This document shows, piece by piece, positions 28,469 to 37,521 of a stretch of 64,000 nt of DNA. The notes beneath the pieces are model-generated. The model did not search any database, was not told where the DNA came from, and saw only the letters and a list, made by a program, of their open reading frames with translations. The number at the start of each line of letters is the position of its first letter. The stretch's first letter is position 1. The stretch lies in the NCBI RefSeq assembly GCF_039521325.1, contig NZ_BAAACD010000004.1. One strand, given 5' to 3'. The DNA comes from Clostridium_X cadaveris (GTDB taxonomy: Bacteria; Bacillota; Clostridia; Clostridiales; Clostridiaceae). A program made the position numbers and the translations under genes.

Positions 28469-28652
28469 TAAATTTGAAATTATTGAAGAAATAAGAAGGA
28501 GTTAGACATAAAATATAGAATATATTAATACGTAGGTAATTAAAGATATCACCCTTAAGAATTATCTAACCATATAAGTGAAAACCAACATAGACTTGTA
28601 GTGTATAATAACTCTCTCCTTAAAGATAAATTATGCTACAAGTCTTTTTTTT
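28469..28652 (+). ncRNA. Candidate small RNA with anti-Shine-Dalgarno loop and terminator
   Basis: No credible coding frame is present. A 9-bp stem pairs 28533-28541 with 28560-28568. A terminator stem of 10 bp (28592-28601 with 28636-28645) is followed by a T-run to 28652. The 34-base terminator loop contains TCTCTCCTTAAA (28613-28624), complementary to Shine-Dalgarno sequences. A plausible promoter ends at 28462, giving a transcript of about 184 bases. No gene lies between it and the separately ended tRNA-Arg, so it is not an ordinary leader. The AAGGAG at 28495-28500 could pair with the loop in cis. Confidence 0.45.
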
Positions 28653-28717
28653 GTCATTTTTTTAAAATGTTGCGCTAAATATTTTTTTGTGATAAAATTA
28701 ATATGTTAATTAAATAT

Positions 28718-28792
28718 GGAGTGTTAGTTAAACGGATATAACTTGCGGCTACGGACCGCACATTGTGGGTTCGATTCCTACACACTCTGCCA
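28718..28792 (+). tRNA. tRNA-Arg (anticodon ACG)
   Basis: 75 bases with encoded CCA. The acceptor GGAGTGT pairs with ACACTCT (first pair G-U); the anticodon stem TGCGG/CCGCA encloses CTACGGA with anticodon ACG; the T-arm GTGGG-TTCGATT-CCTAC is intact. A34 would be modified to inosine. Confidence 0.96.
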
Positions 28793-28800
28793 ATGAATCT

Positions 28801-28837
28801 AGGAATGACTGTAAATTATCGGTCATTCTTTTTTTAT
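28801..28837 (+). terminator. Terminator after tRNA-Arg(ACG)
   Basis: AGGAATGAC (28801-28809) pairs with GTCATTCTT, followed by a T-run. Confidence 0.82.
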
Positions 28838-28848
28838 AGGGGGAAAAT

Positions 28849-29364
28849 ATGAATAAAAAGAGCATATTTGCGATAACTATTAGTTTAATATTTTTATTAT
28901 TTGGGTTTATAGGATGTGCAAAGGAAAAAATACCATTACAAGAAGTTAATAAAAAAGGTGAGCCTCAACAAAAAACAGAAGAAACATTTGATGATTCTCT
29001 TAGAGAATCTAATGTTCCTGTCAAATACACATTGGAACAATCAAAAAACAATGGTGATTACATAATAATAACTGATCAAAGTGAAACCTTAAATATAGAA
29101 AAAGTAGAAAAATTCTTAGAGGAATTTAAAAATAAAAAGCCTGTCAAAATTAGATGCACTCAATTTTATATGGGTTCTTTGGATAGCATGAGAGATATTG
29201 AGTATGATGGCGAAAAAATATTACTAAAAGAATATGATACTAAGAGTAATGATAAAAAGACTTATAACTATATAGAAATTTCTGATAGTGACATGATCCA
29301 AGATGGAGGATGGTACAGATTGGTTAATTCGAAGGCAAAGCTATTTTATACAAATAAACAATAA
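28849..29364 (+). CDS. Lipoprotein, DUF4362-like
   Basis: A 171-residue secreted lipoprotein. A Lys-rich start and hydrophobic stretch end in the lipobox GFIGC (Cys at residue 24). The mature part has NNGDYIIITDQSETLNIEKV and a pattern of strands (VKIRCTQFYMGS, RDIEYDGEKI) that resembles DUF4362 proteins of Firmicutes, which have no known function. GGGGGA precedes the ATG, close to the tRNA terminator, so it needs its own promoter or read-through from the tRNA. Confidence 0.7.
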   Translation: MNKKSIFAITISLIFLLFGFIGCAKEKIPLQEVNKKGEPQQKTEETFDDSLRESNVPVKYTLEQSKNNGDYIIITDQSETLNIEKVEKFLEEFKNKKPVKIRCTQFYMGSLDSMRDIEYDGEKILLKEYDTKSNDKKTYNYIEISDSDMIQDGGWYRLVNSKAKLFYTNKQ

Positions 29365-29476
29365 TATGACATAAAATAGATGAAAAATAGTGAATAAAAT
29401 GTAAAGTAAGTGTTGAAAAATTATGGATTTTATGTTATTTTAAGAATAACTTAATAAAATGAATTGCAGAGAAATG

Positions 29477-29530
29477 AGTCAAGCAAGAATTAAGGCTAGA
29501 GATAGCCTTGGTTTTGCTTGGCTTTTTTTA
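29477..29530 (+). terminator. Bipartite terminator before the GDPD gene
   Basis: The outer stem AGTCAAGCAA / TTGCTTGGCT and the inner stem AAGGCT / AGCCTT are stacked, followed by TTTTTTT. It lies 113 bases after the lipoprotein stop and about 33 before the GDPD start, so it may end the former or attenuate the latter. Confidence 0.75.
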
Positions 29531-29562
29531 ATGTCAAAATATATATGAGGGGAATGGAAAAA

Positions 29563-30288
29563 GTGATTAAGAATTTTGCACACAGAGGATTTAGCGGAAG
29601 ATATCCTGAAAATACTATGCTTGCTTTTGAAAAAGCTATTGAGGCAGGTGCAGATGGTATAGAATTGGATGTTCAACTTACAAAAGATAATGAAATAGTT
29701 ATTATTCATGATGAAAACGTTGTCCGAACAACTGGCATAAAAGGAGATGTTAGAGATTTCACTTATGAAGAAATAAGTAAACTAGATGCATCTTATATAT
29801 ATAAAGGAGAATATGGATTAAATAAGATACCTACTCTTAGAGAATATTTTGAATTAGTAAAAGACAAGGACATAATTACTAATATAGAACTTAAGACAGG
29901 TGTAATAGAGTATATAGGAATTGAAGAAAAGGTATGGCAGCTTATTAAAGAATATAACTTAGAGGATAAAGTGATAATATCAAGTTTTAATCATTTCAGC
30001 ATCATGAGAATGAAGAAAATAGCACCTAATTTAAAGTATGGACTTTTAAGTGAGACATGGTTAATTGATGCAGGAAAATATGTTCATGAGCTTGGTATAC
30101 AGTGTTATCATCCTTTATATAGAAATTTAACAGAAGATATTGTAAAGGAAATTAAACAATATGGAATAGAAATAAATACGTATACTGTAAACACGAAAGA
30201 AGATGTTAAAGACATGATTTTAAAAGGTATTGATATTGTGATTGGTAATTTCCCTGATATGATAAAAGAGGTGGTGAAAGAATATTAA
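29563..30288 (+). CDS. Glycerophosphodiester phosphodiesterase
   Basis: I choose GTG 29563: GAGGGGAA lies about 8 bases upstream, and the protein then begins VIKNFAHRGFSGRYPENT as family members do. ATG 29554 is too close to that site. The product is 241 residues, a TIM-barrel enzyme with the catalytic His-Arg in AHRG, the metal-binding Glu/Asp in ADGIELDVQLT and the second His in IIHDENV. It splits glycerophosphodiesters into glycerol-3-phosphate and an alcohol. No signal peptide, so cytosolic. An AGCS symporter gene follows 81 bases on. Confidence 0.93.
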   Translation: MIKNFAHRGFSGRYPENTMLAFEKAIEAGADGIELDVQLTKDNEIVIIHDENVVRTTGIKGDVRDFTYEEISKLDASYIYKGEYGLNKIPTLREYFELVKDKDIITNIELKTGVIEYIGIEEKVWQLIKEYNLEDKVIISSFNHFSIMRMKKIAPNLKYGLLSETWLIDAGKYVHELGIQCYHPLYRNLTEDIVKEIKQYGIEINTYTVNTKEDVKDMILKGIDIVIGNFPDMIKEVVKEY

Positions 30289-30369
30289 AAAAATTTACGA
30301 TTCCACATATATCATGTAAACTTACAGTGGATTATAATCTTACAAATTTACAGAGGAGAGTGTAGATAG

Positions 30370-31728
30370 ATGGAAAATTTAGAAAATGTACTTGCCCTTA
30401 TTAATTCATGGATATGGGGTAAGTGGCTTGTATTTGTATTACTAGGACTTGGTGTTTTATATACATTTACAAATGGATTTATTCAAGTAAAACATTTTAG
30501 ATTCATAATGAAAAAGACATTAATTGACTCTTTTAAATCAAGAAATAGTGAAAAAGGTGAAGGATCAATTTCATCATTCAAAGCTATGATGGTTACTCTT
30601 GCTGGAAATGTTGGAGGTGGAAATGTAGTTGGTGTTGCTACTGCTATCGTAGCTGGCGGACTTGGATCTATATTTTGGATGTGGTCTGCTGCATTTTTTG
30701 GCATGGCACTAAAATATGGAGAAATAGTTCTTTCTCAATTATATCGTGGTAAGGATTCAGAAGGGAATCTCTTAAGCGGACCTATGTATTATATAAGAGA
30801 TGGTCTACATATGCCTTGGCTAGGAGTTGTAATAGCTGTTCTTATGTGTGTTAAGATGATGGGTGCAAACCTAGTTCAATCTAATACTATTTCAGGAATA
30901 CTTAATTCAAACTATGGAATACCAACATGGTTAACAGGATCATTATTAATAGTTTTTTTAATGACTATTACTTTAGGCGGATTAAAGAGAGTTGCTAATA
31001 TAGCTACTGCCTTAGTTCCTATAATGTCAATATTCTATATAGTTGTAGGTTTACTTGTTATTATATTAAATATACAAAATGTACCATCAGTTTTTGCTAC
31101 TATCTTTAGAGAAGCATTTTCATTTAAAGCTGCTGCAGGTGGTACTGGTGGATTTATAATCGCTAGAGCAATGCAATTTGGTATAACTCGTGGTATGTAT
31201 TCAAATGAGGCTGGAGAAGGTACCGCTCCATTTGCACATGGATCTACAATAGTTTCTCATCCAGTTGAGGAAGGAATTACTGGTGTTACAGAAGTATTTT
31301 TAGATACTATTGTTGTTTGTACTATAACAGCACTAGTTGTTGGTGTAACAGGAGCTTACACTTCAGGAACACCTGCAACTGTTATGGCAATAGAAGCTTT
31401 TGGAACAGTATGGGCACCATTAAAACATGCTGCAACACTTGCTTTACTTATATTCTGTTTTACAACACTTATGGGACAATGGTTCAATGCTGCTAAGAGT
31501 TTTACATATGCATTTGGACCAAAGGTTACATCAGTTTGTAGATTTATATTCCCTTTCTTATGTATAATAGGAGCAATAACTAAGATAAGTCTTGTTTGGA
31601 CTATTCAAGATTTAGCTATGGGACTAGTTGTAATTCCTAATATGATTGCGTTAATTGTTTTATTCCCTCAAGTTCGTAAGCAAACTCAAGATTATTTTTC
31701 TAAAAATAAAGAGCTTATAAACAAATAA
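30370..31728 (+). CDS. AGCS family sodium:amino-acid symporter (second copy)
   Basis: A 452-residue membrane protein with the AGCS signatures AGNVGGGNVVGVATAI and GGLGSIFWMWSAAFFGMA, LSGPMYYI, and SNEAGEGTAPFAHG. Unlike the 22256 paralogue it keeps the GN motif (GNVGGGN), and its later SNEAGEGTAP is the common form, so substrate preferences may differ. Na+-coupled uptake of alanine, glycine or similar is expected. GAGGAGAG lies before the ATG. No sigma-54 site is visible here. Confidence 0.92.
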   Translation: MENLENVLALINSWIWGKWLVFVLLGLGVLYTFTNGFIQVKHFRFIMKKTLIDSFKSRNSEKGEGSISSFKAMMVTLAGNVGGGNVVGVATAIVAGGLGSIFWMWSAAFFGMALKYGEIVLSQLYRGKDSEGNLLSGPMYYIRDGLHMPWLGVVIAVLMCVKMMGANLVQSNTISGILNSNYGIPTWLTGSLLIVFLMTITLGGLKRVANIATALVPIMSIFYIVVGLLVIILNIQNVPSVFATIFREAFSFKAAAGGTGGFIIARAMQFGITRGMYSNEAGEGTAPFAHGSTIVSHPVEEGITGVTEVFLDTIVVCTITALVVGVTGAYTSGTPATVMAIEAFGTVWAPLKHAATLALLIFCFTTLMGQWFNAAKSFTYAFGPKVTSVCRFIFPFLCIIGAITKISLVWTIQDLAMGLVVIPNMIALIVLFPQVRKQTQDYFSKNKELINK

Positions 31729-31784
31729 TAAATCTCTTATAACATAAACCACAAAATATCAATCAATGAAATTCATGTTAAAAT

Positions 31785-31828
31785 AAAAAAATGCATTTCC
31801 ACTTAGACAGGGAGGTGCATTTTTTATT
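31785..31828. terminator. Bidirectional terminator between AGCS and AraC genes
   Basis: AAAAAATGCATTTCC pairs with GGAGGTGCATTTTTT (two G-U pairs) around a 10-base loop; A- and T-runs on both sides suit the convergent genes. Confidence 0.82.
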
Positions 31829-31835
31829 TTATAAA

Positions 31836-33005
31836 TTAAGATTTGAAAATAGTTTTAGCATATTCACTAGGACTTATCTCATAATGCTGAGTAAAAGTCC
31901 TTGAAAAATAATGAATTGAGTTGAAGCCAAGCATAAAAGCAATTTCACTAATGGTATACTTATTTTCTTTTATAAGCTGTTTACTTCTTGAAAGTTTCAA
32001 TTCATTAATATATTTTTTAGGTGATATTTTTAAATTATTTTTAAATAGGGTTTGAAGCGAAGATCTTGAAATAGAGAATCTATGGCATAATTCTTCAATA
32101 GTAATTGGCTCATAAGTCATTTTTTCTATGTAATCAAGAATATCCTTTAGAAGCTCGTCCTGAAAATATTGTTGAGCTTCAGTAGACGGTCTAGACTCAT
32201 CTAATTTTAAATAATCGTATTGGAACAACCTAACTATAATCTCATGAAAATGGTTTAAAGTTAAATTTTTAGAGTATGGTATAGTTGACGAAATATCTCT
32301 AGCAAAAGTTTTAACAGCATAATATAATTCTTTTTTGCAATGAAAAACTTTATTGCATATTTTACTGGCATCATCACATTCCATATCAAACATTACGGTT
32401 AGATAAGAGCAGGATGAATCATTGGTTACTGCTTGAGTGTGAAATTGATTTTTGCCATAAATCATTAGGTCAAAAGAATTTAAAGTATACTTTGTACCAT
32501 CAACAGTTGTATCTAAAGTTCCATTATCAATAAATGTAAGTTCATATAAATTATGCTTTTCACCTTTAAATTTATAGTTTGGGCTTTTTATAGTATAGTA
32601 ATAAGCGATTATTTCTGGAATGCTTATAGTTGATAGTATCCTATTGTATACATATGGTGGATTTAAAAACTCTATTTGAAGCTGATAATCTGACGGAATA
32701 ATAAAGTAGCATAAAGTTTCTTCAGTCATAGAAATGATATTAAAATATACATTAGGTTTAATTTTTAGATATCTGTGAATGGCAAATAATTTTAATTCAT
32801 CATTCAAATTATTACCTATTAATACAGAAGCCATTCCATTTATTAATTCAACATATACTGGACATGAAAAATGATACATATTAGATATTGTTTTGTCATT
32901 GGTAACAACTTTTTTTTTAATTAAATTGCTATTCGCTATTGATATAGGTTCGTCATATATAGAGCCGAATTTTCTAAAATGAGCACTTGACGTTTTATCA
33001 TACAT
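31836..33005 (-). CDS. AraC family transcriptional regulator
   Basis: A 389-residue regulator. Residues about 280-385 hold the two helix-turn-helix units of AraC/XylS proteins: ITIEELCHRFSISRSSLQTL and ISEIAFMLGFNSIHYFSRTF. The N-terminal 270 residues look like a cupin-type sensing region and are longer than usual. A distinctive opening (YDKTSSAHFRKFGSIYDEP) is unfamiliar to me. It lies between an AGCS symporter gene and the agaS/PTS amino-sugar locus; target and ligand are unknown. The start ATG has AGAGGT and TTAGG upstream. Confidence 0.87.
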   Translation of the reverse strand: MYDKTSSAHFRKFGSIYDEPISIANSNLIKKKVVTNDKTISNMYHFSCPVYVELINGMASVLIGNNLNDELKLFAIHRYLKIKPNVYFNIISMTEETLCYFIIPSDYQLQIEFLNPPYVYNRILSTISIPEIIAYYYTIKSPNYKFKGEKHNLYELTFIDNGTLDTTVDGTKYTLNSFDLMIYGKNQFHTQAVTNDSSCSYLTVMFDMECDDASKICNKVFHCKKELYYAVKTFARDISSTIPYSKNLTLNHFHEIIVRLFQYDYLKLDESRPSTEAQQYFQDELLKDILDYIEKMTYEPITIEELCHRFSISRSSLQTLFKNNLKISPKKYINELKLSRSKQLIKENKYTISEIAFMLGFNSIHYFSRTFTQHYEISPSEYAKTIFKS

Positions 33006-33202
33006 AACCTAATTACCTCTTTAACTATAGAATTTATATCAAGCTAAAAAAGCGTTTGATATTAAAAAATAAAAATTTAAACTAGTTAACTTAAATTTAT
33101 GTAATGTATATATTATACAATATTTAAAATTACAGTGTAAAGAATAAGCAAAATATGTATAATGCTATGCTTGAGTTTATATTTTTTTATAATTTAATAA
33201 AT

Positions 33203-33240
33203 AAAAAATTTGCTCCATTCAGTTAAGTGAATGGAGCAAT
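33203..33240 (-). terminator. Terminator downstream of agaS
   Basis: A perfect 12-bp stem (33210-33221 with 33228-33239) followed on the minus strand by AAATTTTTTATTT. It lies about 100 bases after the agaS stop. Confidence 0.82.
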
Positions 33241-33263
33241 AAATGAATGTACAAATCATTTAG

Positions 33264-33335
33264 TTATGTCGTTTTCTTTTTAACATTTTTATATAAAATT
33301 ATAGTTAGCATAAGAACTGATAGGTTGATTAATAC
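33264..33335 (-). pseudogene. Possible remnant of a membrane protein C-terminus
   Basis: In one minus-strand frame the bases read as a hydrophobic helix and a basic tail (INLSVLMLTIILYKNVKKK, then stop at 33264). It looks like the end of a transporter gene whose body is missing, lying between the agaS stop and its terminator. It is too short to be sure. Confidence 0.25.
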
Positions 33336-33338
33336 TAA

Positions 33339-34520
33339 TTAAGTTATGGAAATATATGGATACAATGTAACGCCTTTAACTACACGGTTAACTTCTCCTG
33401 ATGGGCATGGGTTATCAGGTGTTAATCCTATAGATAAAGATTTTAATACTGCTAATGTTTGAGCAAAAATGATGTAACCTAATCCAAGCTCTATATTATT
33501 TAATGTGCATCCTATATTATAAGAGAATGAATAGTCAGCTAAAGTGTTTATAGATTCACATTGCTCATTATATACAACAACGATTTTATTTCTTTTTCTT
33601 TGATTGCTTATTTCTTTTATCAAATCAAGTTCGTATTTTCTTGTATATTCATCATCACTAACATATACAACTATAAGTGTAGTGTCATCTATGATTGACT
33701 TAGGTCCATGTCTAAATCCCAATGGAGTATCATACATAGTGACAACATTGCCTGCTGTTAGTTCAAGCATTTTTAATGACGATTCTTGAGATATTCCTTT
33801 TAAGACATTACTTCCTAGATAAACGATTCTTTGAAAATCATACTCATCAACTATTTGTTTTACGACTTTATAGTTGTTATCTAAGAAGTCCTGAGCAGCT
33901 GCACAAATTTTGTTTATTGTAAAAACTTTATCGTCTATTGAGTCTAAATTAAATATTAAATAAGCTGCTAAATACATATTAGTGAAACTTGATGTCATTG
34001 CAAAAGATTGATCATGAGTTTCATCTGTTAAGTTTATTGCATAACAGTGCTTTGCTTCTTCTGATATTTTAGATAAAGCACCATTTTTATTACAAGTTAT
34101 AAATAAGTTATATAAATTATCACATACTGCTTCAGCAGCATCTACAGCACCAATTGATTCTGGTGAATTTCCAGAACGTCCAAAACTTATTAATAAAGTT
34201 GGCTTGGTTTTTGATAAATAAGTTTCTGGAGAAGCTACTATATCAGTTGTTGCATAAGATTTAACTTTATAGTTAAGTAATTTATTTAAATAAGAGTATA
34301 GAGAGTTACCTACAAACTCACTTGTACCAGCTCCTGTAAAAATTACATCATAATCTTCACAAGTAATAACTTGATTTATAAATTTTTGAATTGGCTCTTT
34401 ATTTTCTTTAATTTGATCACAAGTCTTTTTCCAAGTCTTAGGTTGTTGATAAATTTCATTTAAAGTAAAAGTTGATGAAGTATTCTTCATTTCTTCTTCG
34501 TTGATATTAAAAATGTTCAT
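33339..34520 (-). CDS. agaS: SIS-domain ketose/aldose isomerase, AgaS type
   Basis: I choose ATG 34520 (GGGGGA 8 bases upstream; product begins MNIFNINEEEM); the frame extends 38 codons further without a ribosome site. The product is 393 residues with two SIS folds: DVIFTGAGTSEFVGNS and LISFGRSGNSPES in the first, and VVTMYDTPLGFRHGPKS in the second. AgaS proteins deaminate/isomerise galactosamine-6-phosphate to tagatose-6-phosphate. It is divergent from a PTS EIIBC gene with an RpiR-type palindrome between them. The GatY-type aldolase and PfkB kinase at 62 kb would complete the pathway. A glucosamine-type substrate cannot be excluded. Confidence 0.82.
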   Translation of the reverse strand: MNIFNINEEEMKNTSSTFTLNEIYQQPKTWKKTCDQIKENKEPIQKFINQVITCEDYDVIFTGAGTSEFVGNSLYSYLNKLLNYKVKSYATTDIVASPETYLSKTKPTLLISFGRSGNSPESIGAVDAAEAVCDNLYNLFITCNKNGALSKISEEAKHCYAINLTDETHDQSFAMTSSFTNMYLAAYLIFNLDSIDDKVFTINKICAAAQDFLDNNYKVVKQIVDEYDFQRIVYLGSNVLKGISQESSLKMLELTAGNVVTMYDTPLGFRHGPKSIIDDTTLIVVYVSDDEYTRKYELDLIKEISNQRKRNKIVVVYNEQCESINTLADYSFSYNIGCTLNNIELGLGYIIFAQTLAVLKSLSIGLTPDNPCPSGEVNRVVKGVTLYPYISIT

Positions 34521-34644
34521 AACATATCCCCCTATTATAAATATAAGCTGTATATTTTCTATTATAATGGTAGCTTTTTTAAATACAATGCAACTACTAA
34601 AACATATAATATGTGTGTTAAAAAATGCAAACATTATTTATATT

Positions 34645-34664
34645 AAGAAATATAATTTCAATAA
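34645..34664. promoter_or_regulatory. RpiR-type operator candidate between agaS and the first PTS gene
   Basis: AAGAAA-TATAA-TTTCAATAA. The GAAA-N5-TTTC core and flanks match the site at 37485-37504 upstream of the second PTS gene (same AAGAAA and TTTCAATAA). The form TGAAA-N5-TTTCA is known for RpiR-family regulators, and an RpiR gene lies at 36357. Confidence 0.6.
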
Positions 34665-34760
34665 CTATGAAAAATATTAAATAATAATTTTAGAAAAATT
34701 CGAATATAAATACAATAAGATTTGGTTTTTATAAAATATTTATTAAAATGGGGTGTTAGA

Positions 34761-36179
34761 ATGACAAATCAAGAACTATCGAAAAAAATTCTTGAATTGG
34801 TTGGCGGGAAAGAAAACGTAATTTCAGCATTTAACTGTATGACGCGTCTTCGTATAAACATCAAAGACAATTCTAAAGTCAATGTTGCTGAACTAAAACA
34901 GTTAGATGGCGTTCTTGGCGTAGTTAAGGATTCAACTCTTCAAGTAGTACTAGGTCCTGGAAAAGCAAAAAAAGTTTGTGACTTATTTGTTAAGGATGCT
35001 GATATGGCTAAGGGAGAATCTCTTGACTGGAAACAAAACAAGGAAGCTATAAAGGCTGGGCAGCATCAGAATAATTTTAAGATGGCATTGAGAACTATAG
35101 CGGACATATTTATACCAATGCTTCCTGCTATAATAGCAGCTGGATTATTTAATGGATTTGCAAGCTTAATAGGACAACTTGCTCCAGCACAAATTGCTGC
35201 AAAAGAAGGATTTATATTTATTTTACAAACAGTATTTTCACTTATAGGAGGAGCTTTCTTAGGCTACTTTGCTATATATACTGGTATTAGTGCAGCAAGA
35301 AAATTTGGAGCAACTCCTGCTCTTGGTGGTATGTTAGGAGCTATGTCAATAATGGCACAAATAAATACTATATCTACAGCTTTAGGACTTTATAATGCAG
35401 ATGTACCTCTTAATTCTATTTTAACAACAGGAAAAGGCGGTATCATCGGAGTTATATTTGGAGTTTGGATACTTGCAAAGGTAGAAAATGCAGTGCGTAA
35501 ACACGTACCAGATGTTTTAGATCTTATCGTGACTCCACTTATTTCATTATTAGTTGTTGGGGTATTATTTGTATTAATCATAATGCCAGCCACAGGATTT
35601 ATTTCTGACTGGTTAGTAAGTGCACTTTCATTGCTTATAAATTCAAGTAATCCAATAATTTCAGTTATATCTGGATATGTACTTGCAGCTGTGTTCTTAC
35701 CAATGGTACTTTTAGGATTACATCATGGATTAATACCAATTTATGCCATACAACTTCAGCAGATGGGAGGAGTATCATTATTTCCAGTACTAGCAATGGC
35801 TGGAGCTGGACAAGTTGGGGCATCAATAGCTATATATCTTAAGGCAAGAAAATGTGGAAATACTCGTTTAAAGAAGGTTATAGAAGGAGCTCTTCCAGCA
35901 GGATTTTTAGGAGTTGGAGAACCTTTAATATATGGGGTAACTCTTCCAATGGGTAAACCGTTTATAACAGCAGGCCTTGGAGCGGGCTTTGGTGGTGCAT
36001 TTGTAATGCTTATGAAAGTTATGGCTACAGCTTGGGGACCATCAGGTCTTGTAGCGATACCACTTATGCAAACAGGTTCTATGATGCTTTATTATTTATT
36101 AGGATTAGTAATTTCATATGTAGCAGGATTTATAATCACAGCTATGGTCATAAAAGAAAACGAAGTTGCAAATGTATAG
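34761..36179 (+). CDS. PTS sugar transporter EIIBC, copy 1
   Basis: I choose ATG 34761 (GGGGTG upstream; MTNQELSKK start identical to copy 2). The product is 472 residues. The EIIB domain (1-85) has the phosphorylated Cys26 in FNCMTRLR; the EIIC domain follows with about 10 membrane segments and conserved GLHHGLIPIYAIQ and GVGEPLIYGVTLPMGKPF. This is the glucose/glucoside superfamily form, similar to MurP and TreB, with no EIIA domain, so it must borrow one. Next to AgaS and an RpiR regulator, an amino sugar or a related substrate is likely. Residue 115 onwards is nearly identical to copy 2. Confidence 0.92.
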   Translation: MTNQELSKKILELVGGKENVISAFNCMTRLRINIKDNSKVNVAELKQLDGVLGVVKDSTLQVVLGPGKAKKVCDLFVKDADMAKGESLDWKQNKEAIKAGQHQNNFKMALRTIADIFIPMLPAIIAAGLFNGFASLIGQLAPAQIAAKEGFIFILQTVFSLIGGAFLGYFAIYTGISAARKFGATPALGGMLGAMSIMAQINTISTALGLYNADVPLNSILTTGKGGIIGVIFGVWILAKVENAVRKHVPDVLDLIVTPLISLLVVGVLFVLIIMPATGFISDWLVSALSLLINSSNPIISVISGYVLAAVFLPMVLLGLHHGLIPIYAIQLQQMGGVSLFPVLAMAGAGQVGASIAIYLKARKCGNTRLKKVIEGALPAGFLGVGEPLIYGVTLPMGKPFITAGLGAGFGGAFVMLMKVMATAWGPSGLVAIPLMQTGSMMLYYLLGLVISYVAGFIITAMVIKENEVANV

Positions 36180-36196
36180 ATTTTTTTAAAATTAAC

Positions 36197-36240
36197 AATA
36201 AGGGAATAATGGCTTTGTCCATTATTCCTTTATTAAATTT
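36197..36240 (+). terminator. Terminator after PTS copy 1
   Basis: AATAAGGGAATAATGG (36197-36212) pairs with CCATTATTCCTTTATT (36219-36234) over a 6-base loop, then T-rich bases. Confidence 0.8.
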
Positions 36241-36356
36241 GAAATTATGAATTGATATGTGATTTTTTACATATAATACATGATTAGAAGTTGAAAATAA
36301 GAAATTGAAGATATATTATTATATTTATATAAAAAAATTAAGAGAGTGGTGAGAGT

Positions 36357-37196
36357 GTGAAAAGCATATTTCTTAGGCTTTACGAAGCGCAAGATATAGC
36401 TAGTGAAACTGAAAAGGCTGTTATTGGATACTTATTAAAGAATCCAGAAGATGTGATGAATCTTAATGTAAGGGAATTAGCAGATAAGACTTTTTCATCA
36501 CCTTCGACTATAATACGTATGTGTCAAAGGGTAGGATTTGAGGGGTATAAGGATTTCAGACAGACTATGATTTATGAGATAGCTTCGAAAAATAATAAAA
36601 GAGATAATGAAATAGAAGATGTATCTCAATATGACAGTATAAGTGAAATAATAAAAAAAGTAACATATAAGAACATATCATCTTTAGAAGAAACTATGAA
36701 TTTAGTTGATGATGAAACACTTGAAAAATGTGTAGAGATTATAGATAATGCCAAAAACATATGCCTTTATGGAATAGGAGCATCTCTTTGTGTAGCTAGA
36801 GATGCATACTTAAAGTTTTTAAGATTAAATAAACAGTGTACTATAAATGATGACTTACACTCACAATTACTTCAGGCTAAAAATATGAATAGTAATGATG
36901 TTGGAATTGTAATCTCTTATTCTGGATATACAGTTGAGATGATAGAATGTATGAGAATAATGAAAGAAAACAATGTTCCTCTCATAGCTATAACACGGAA
37001 TACCCCATCAATAGTAGCAAAGCTTGGTGATTATGTTCTCTATATACCATCTACTGAGCCTACATTTAGAAGTGCGGCTATGGTATCAAGAATGGCACAG
37101 TTGAATATAATAGATCTATTATTTACAGCATTGATGAATAGAGAATATGAGAAGTCTTTAAAAGTAATCCGAAATAATTCTATAGAAAAATCATAA
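36357..37196 (+). CDS. MurR/RpiR family transcriptional regulator
   Basis: A 279-residue repressor-type protein. The N-terminal helix-turn-helix (LNVRELADKTFSSPSTIIRM) is followed by a C-terminal SIS sugar-phosphate-binding domain (ICLYGIGASLCVARDA and GIVISYSGYTVEMI). Starts at GTG 36357 behind GGTGAG. It is flanked by the two PTS EIIBC genes and faces agaS across copy 1, so it most likely controls all three through the TGAAA-N5-TTTCA palindromes at 34645, 37278 and 37485. The effector is expected to be the sugar phosphate made by the PTS. Confidence 0.92.
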   Translation: MKSIFLRLYEAQDIASETEKAVIGYLLKNPEDVMNLNVRELADKTFSSPSTIIRMCQRVGFEGYKDFRQTMIYEIASKNNKRDNEIEDVSQYDSISEIIKKVTYKNISSLEETMNLVDDETLEKCVEIIDNAKNICLYGIGASLCVARDAYLKFLRLNKQCTINDDLHSQLLQAKNMNSNDVGIVISYSGYTVEMIECMRIMKENNVPLIAITRNTPSIVAKLGDYVLYIPSTEPTFRSAAMVSRMAQLNIIDLLFTALMNREYEKSLKVIRNNSIEKS

Positions 37197-37250
37197 AAAA
37201 GGCTATATCGAATCGATTTTACAAATCGGCTTTGATACAGCCTTTTTTAT
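37195..37250 (+). terminator. Terminator after the RpiR gene
   Basis: The outer stem AAAAAAGGCT / AGCCTTTTTT (37195-37204 with 37239-37248) and an imperfect inner TATC...GATA stem, ending in a T-run. It overlaps the stop codon. Confidence 0.82.
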
Positions 37251-37277
37251 ACATAAAGTGAAATTTTTAATTGATTA

Positions 37278-37292
37278 TGAAATTTGATTTCA
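37278..37292. promoter_or_regulatory. RpiR-type operator candidate, distal site of PTS copy 2
   Basis: TGAAA-TTTGA-TTTCA, a perfect 15-base TGAAA-N5-TTTCA palindrome, 340 bases before the PTS start. Confidence 0.55.
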
Positions 37293-37484
37293 TATTTCTA
37301 ATTGATGAAAATTAATACTAAAAAATGAGATTTTTATAATAAAAATTCATTATACTTTTTATGGCTTTAAACGACAAACGTGTTATATTTTTTAATGTAA
37401 AAATATAATAATTCAATAAAAATTACAGAAAAAAATGTAAAATATTTTATTAAAAGTTTTTTTGTTTAAATAGATTTTCAACTT

Positions 37485-37504
37485 AAGAAACAATGTTTCA
37501 ATAA
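37485..37504. promoter_or_regulatory. RpiR-type operator candidate, proximal site of PTS copy 2
   Basis: AAGAAA-CAATG-TTTCAATAA, with perfect GAAAC/GTTTC symmetry and flanks shared with the 34645 site. Confidence 0.6.
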
Positions 37505-37521
37505 ATGCTTATATTATTGAT

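Noticed and set aside
28718..28792. The 28.5-kb hairpin as a leader of tRNA-Arg
   Set aside because: A strong terminator ends at 28652, before the tRNA, so the two are likely separate units.
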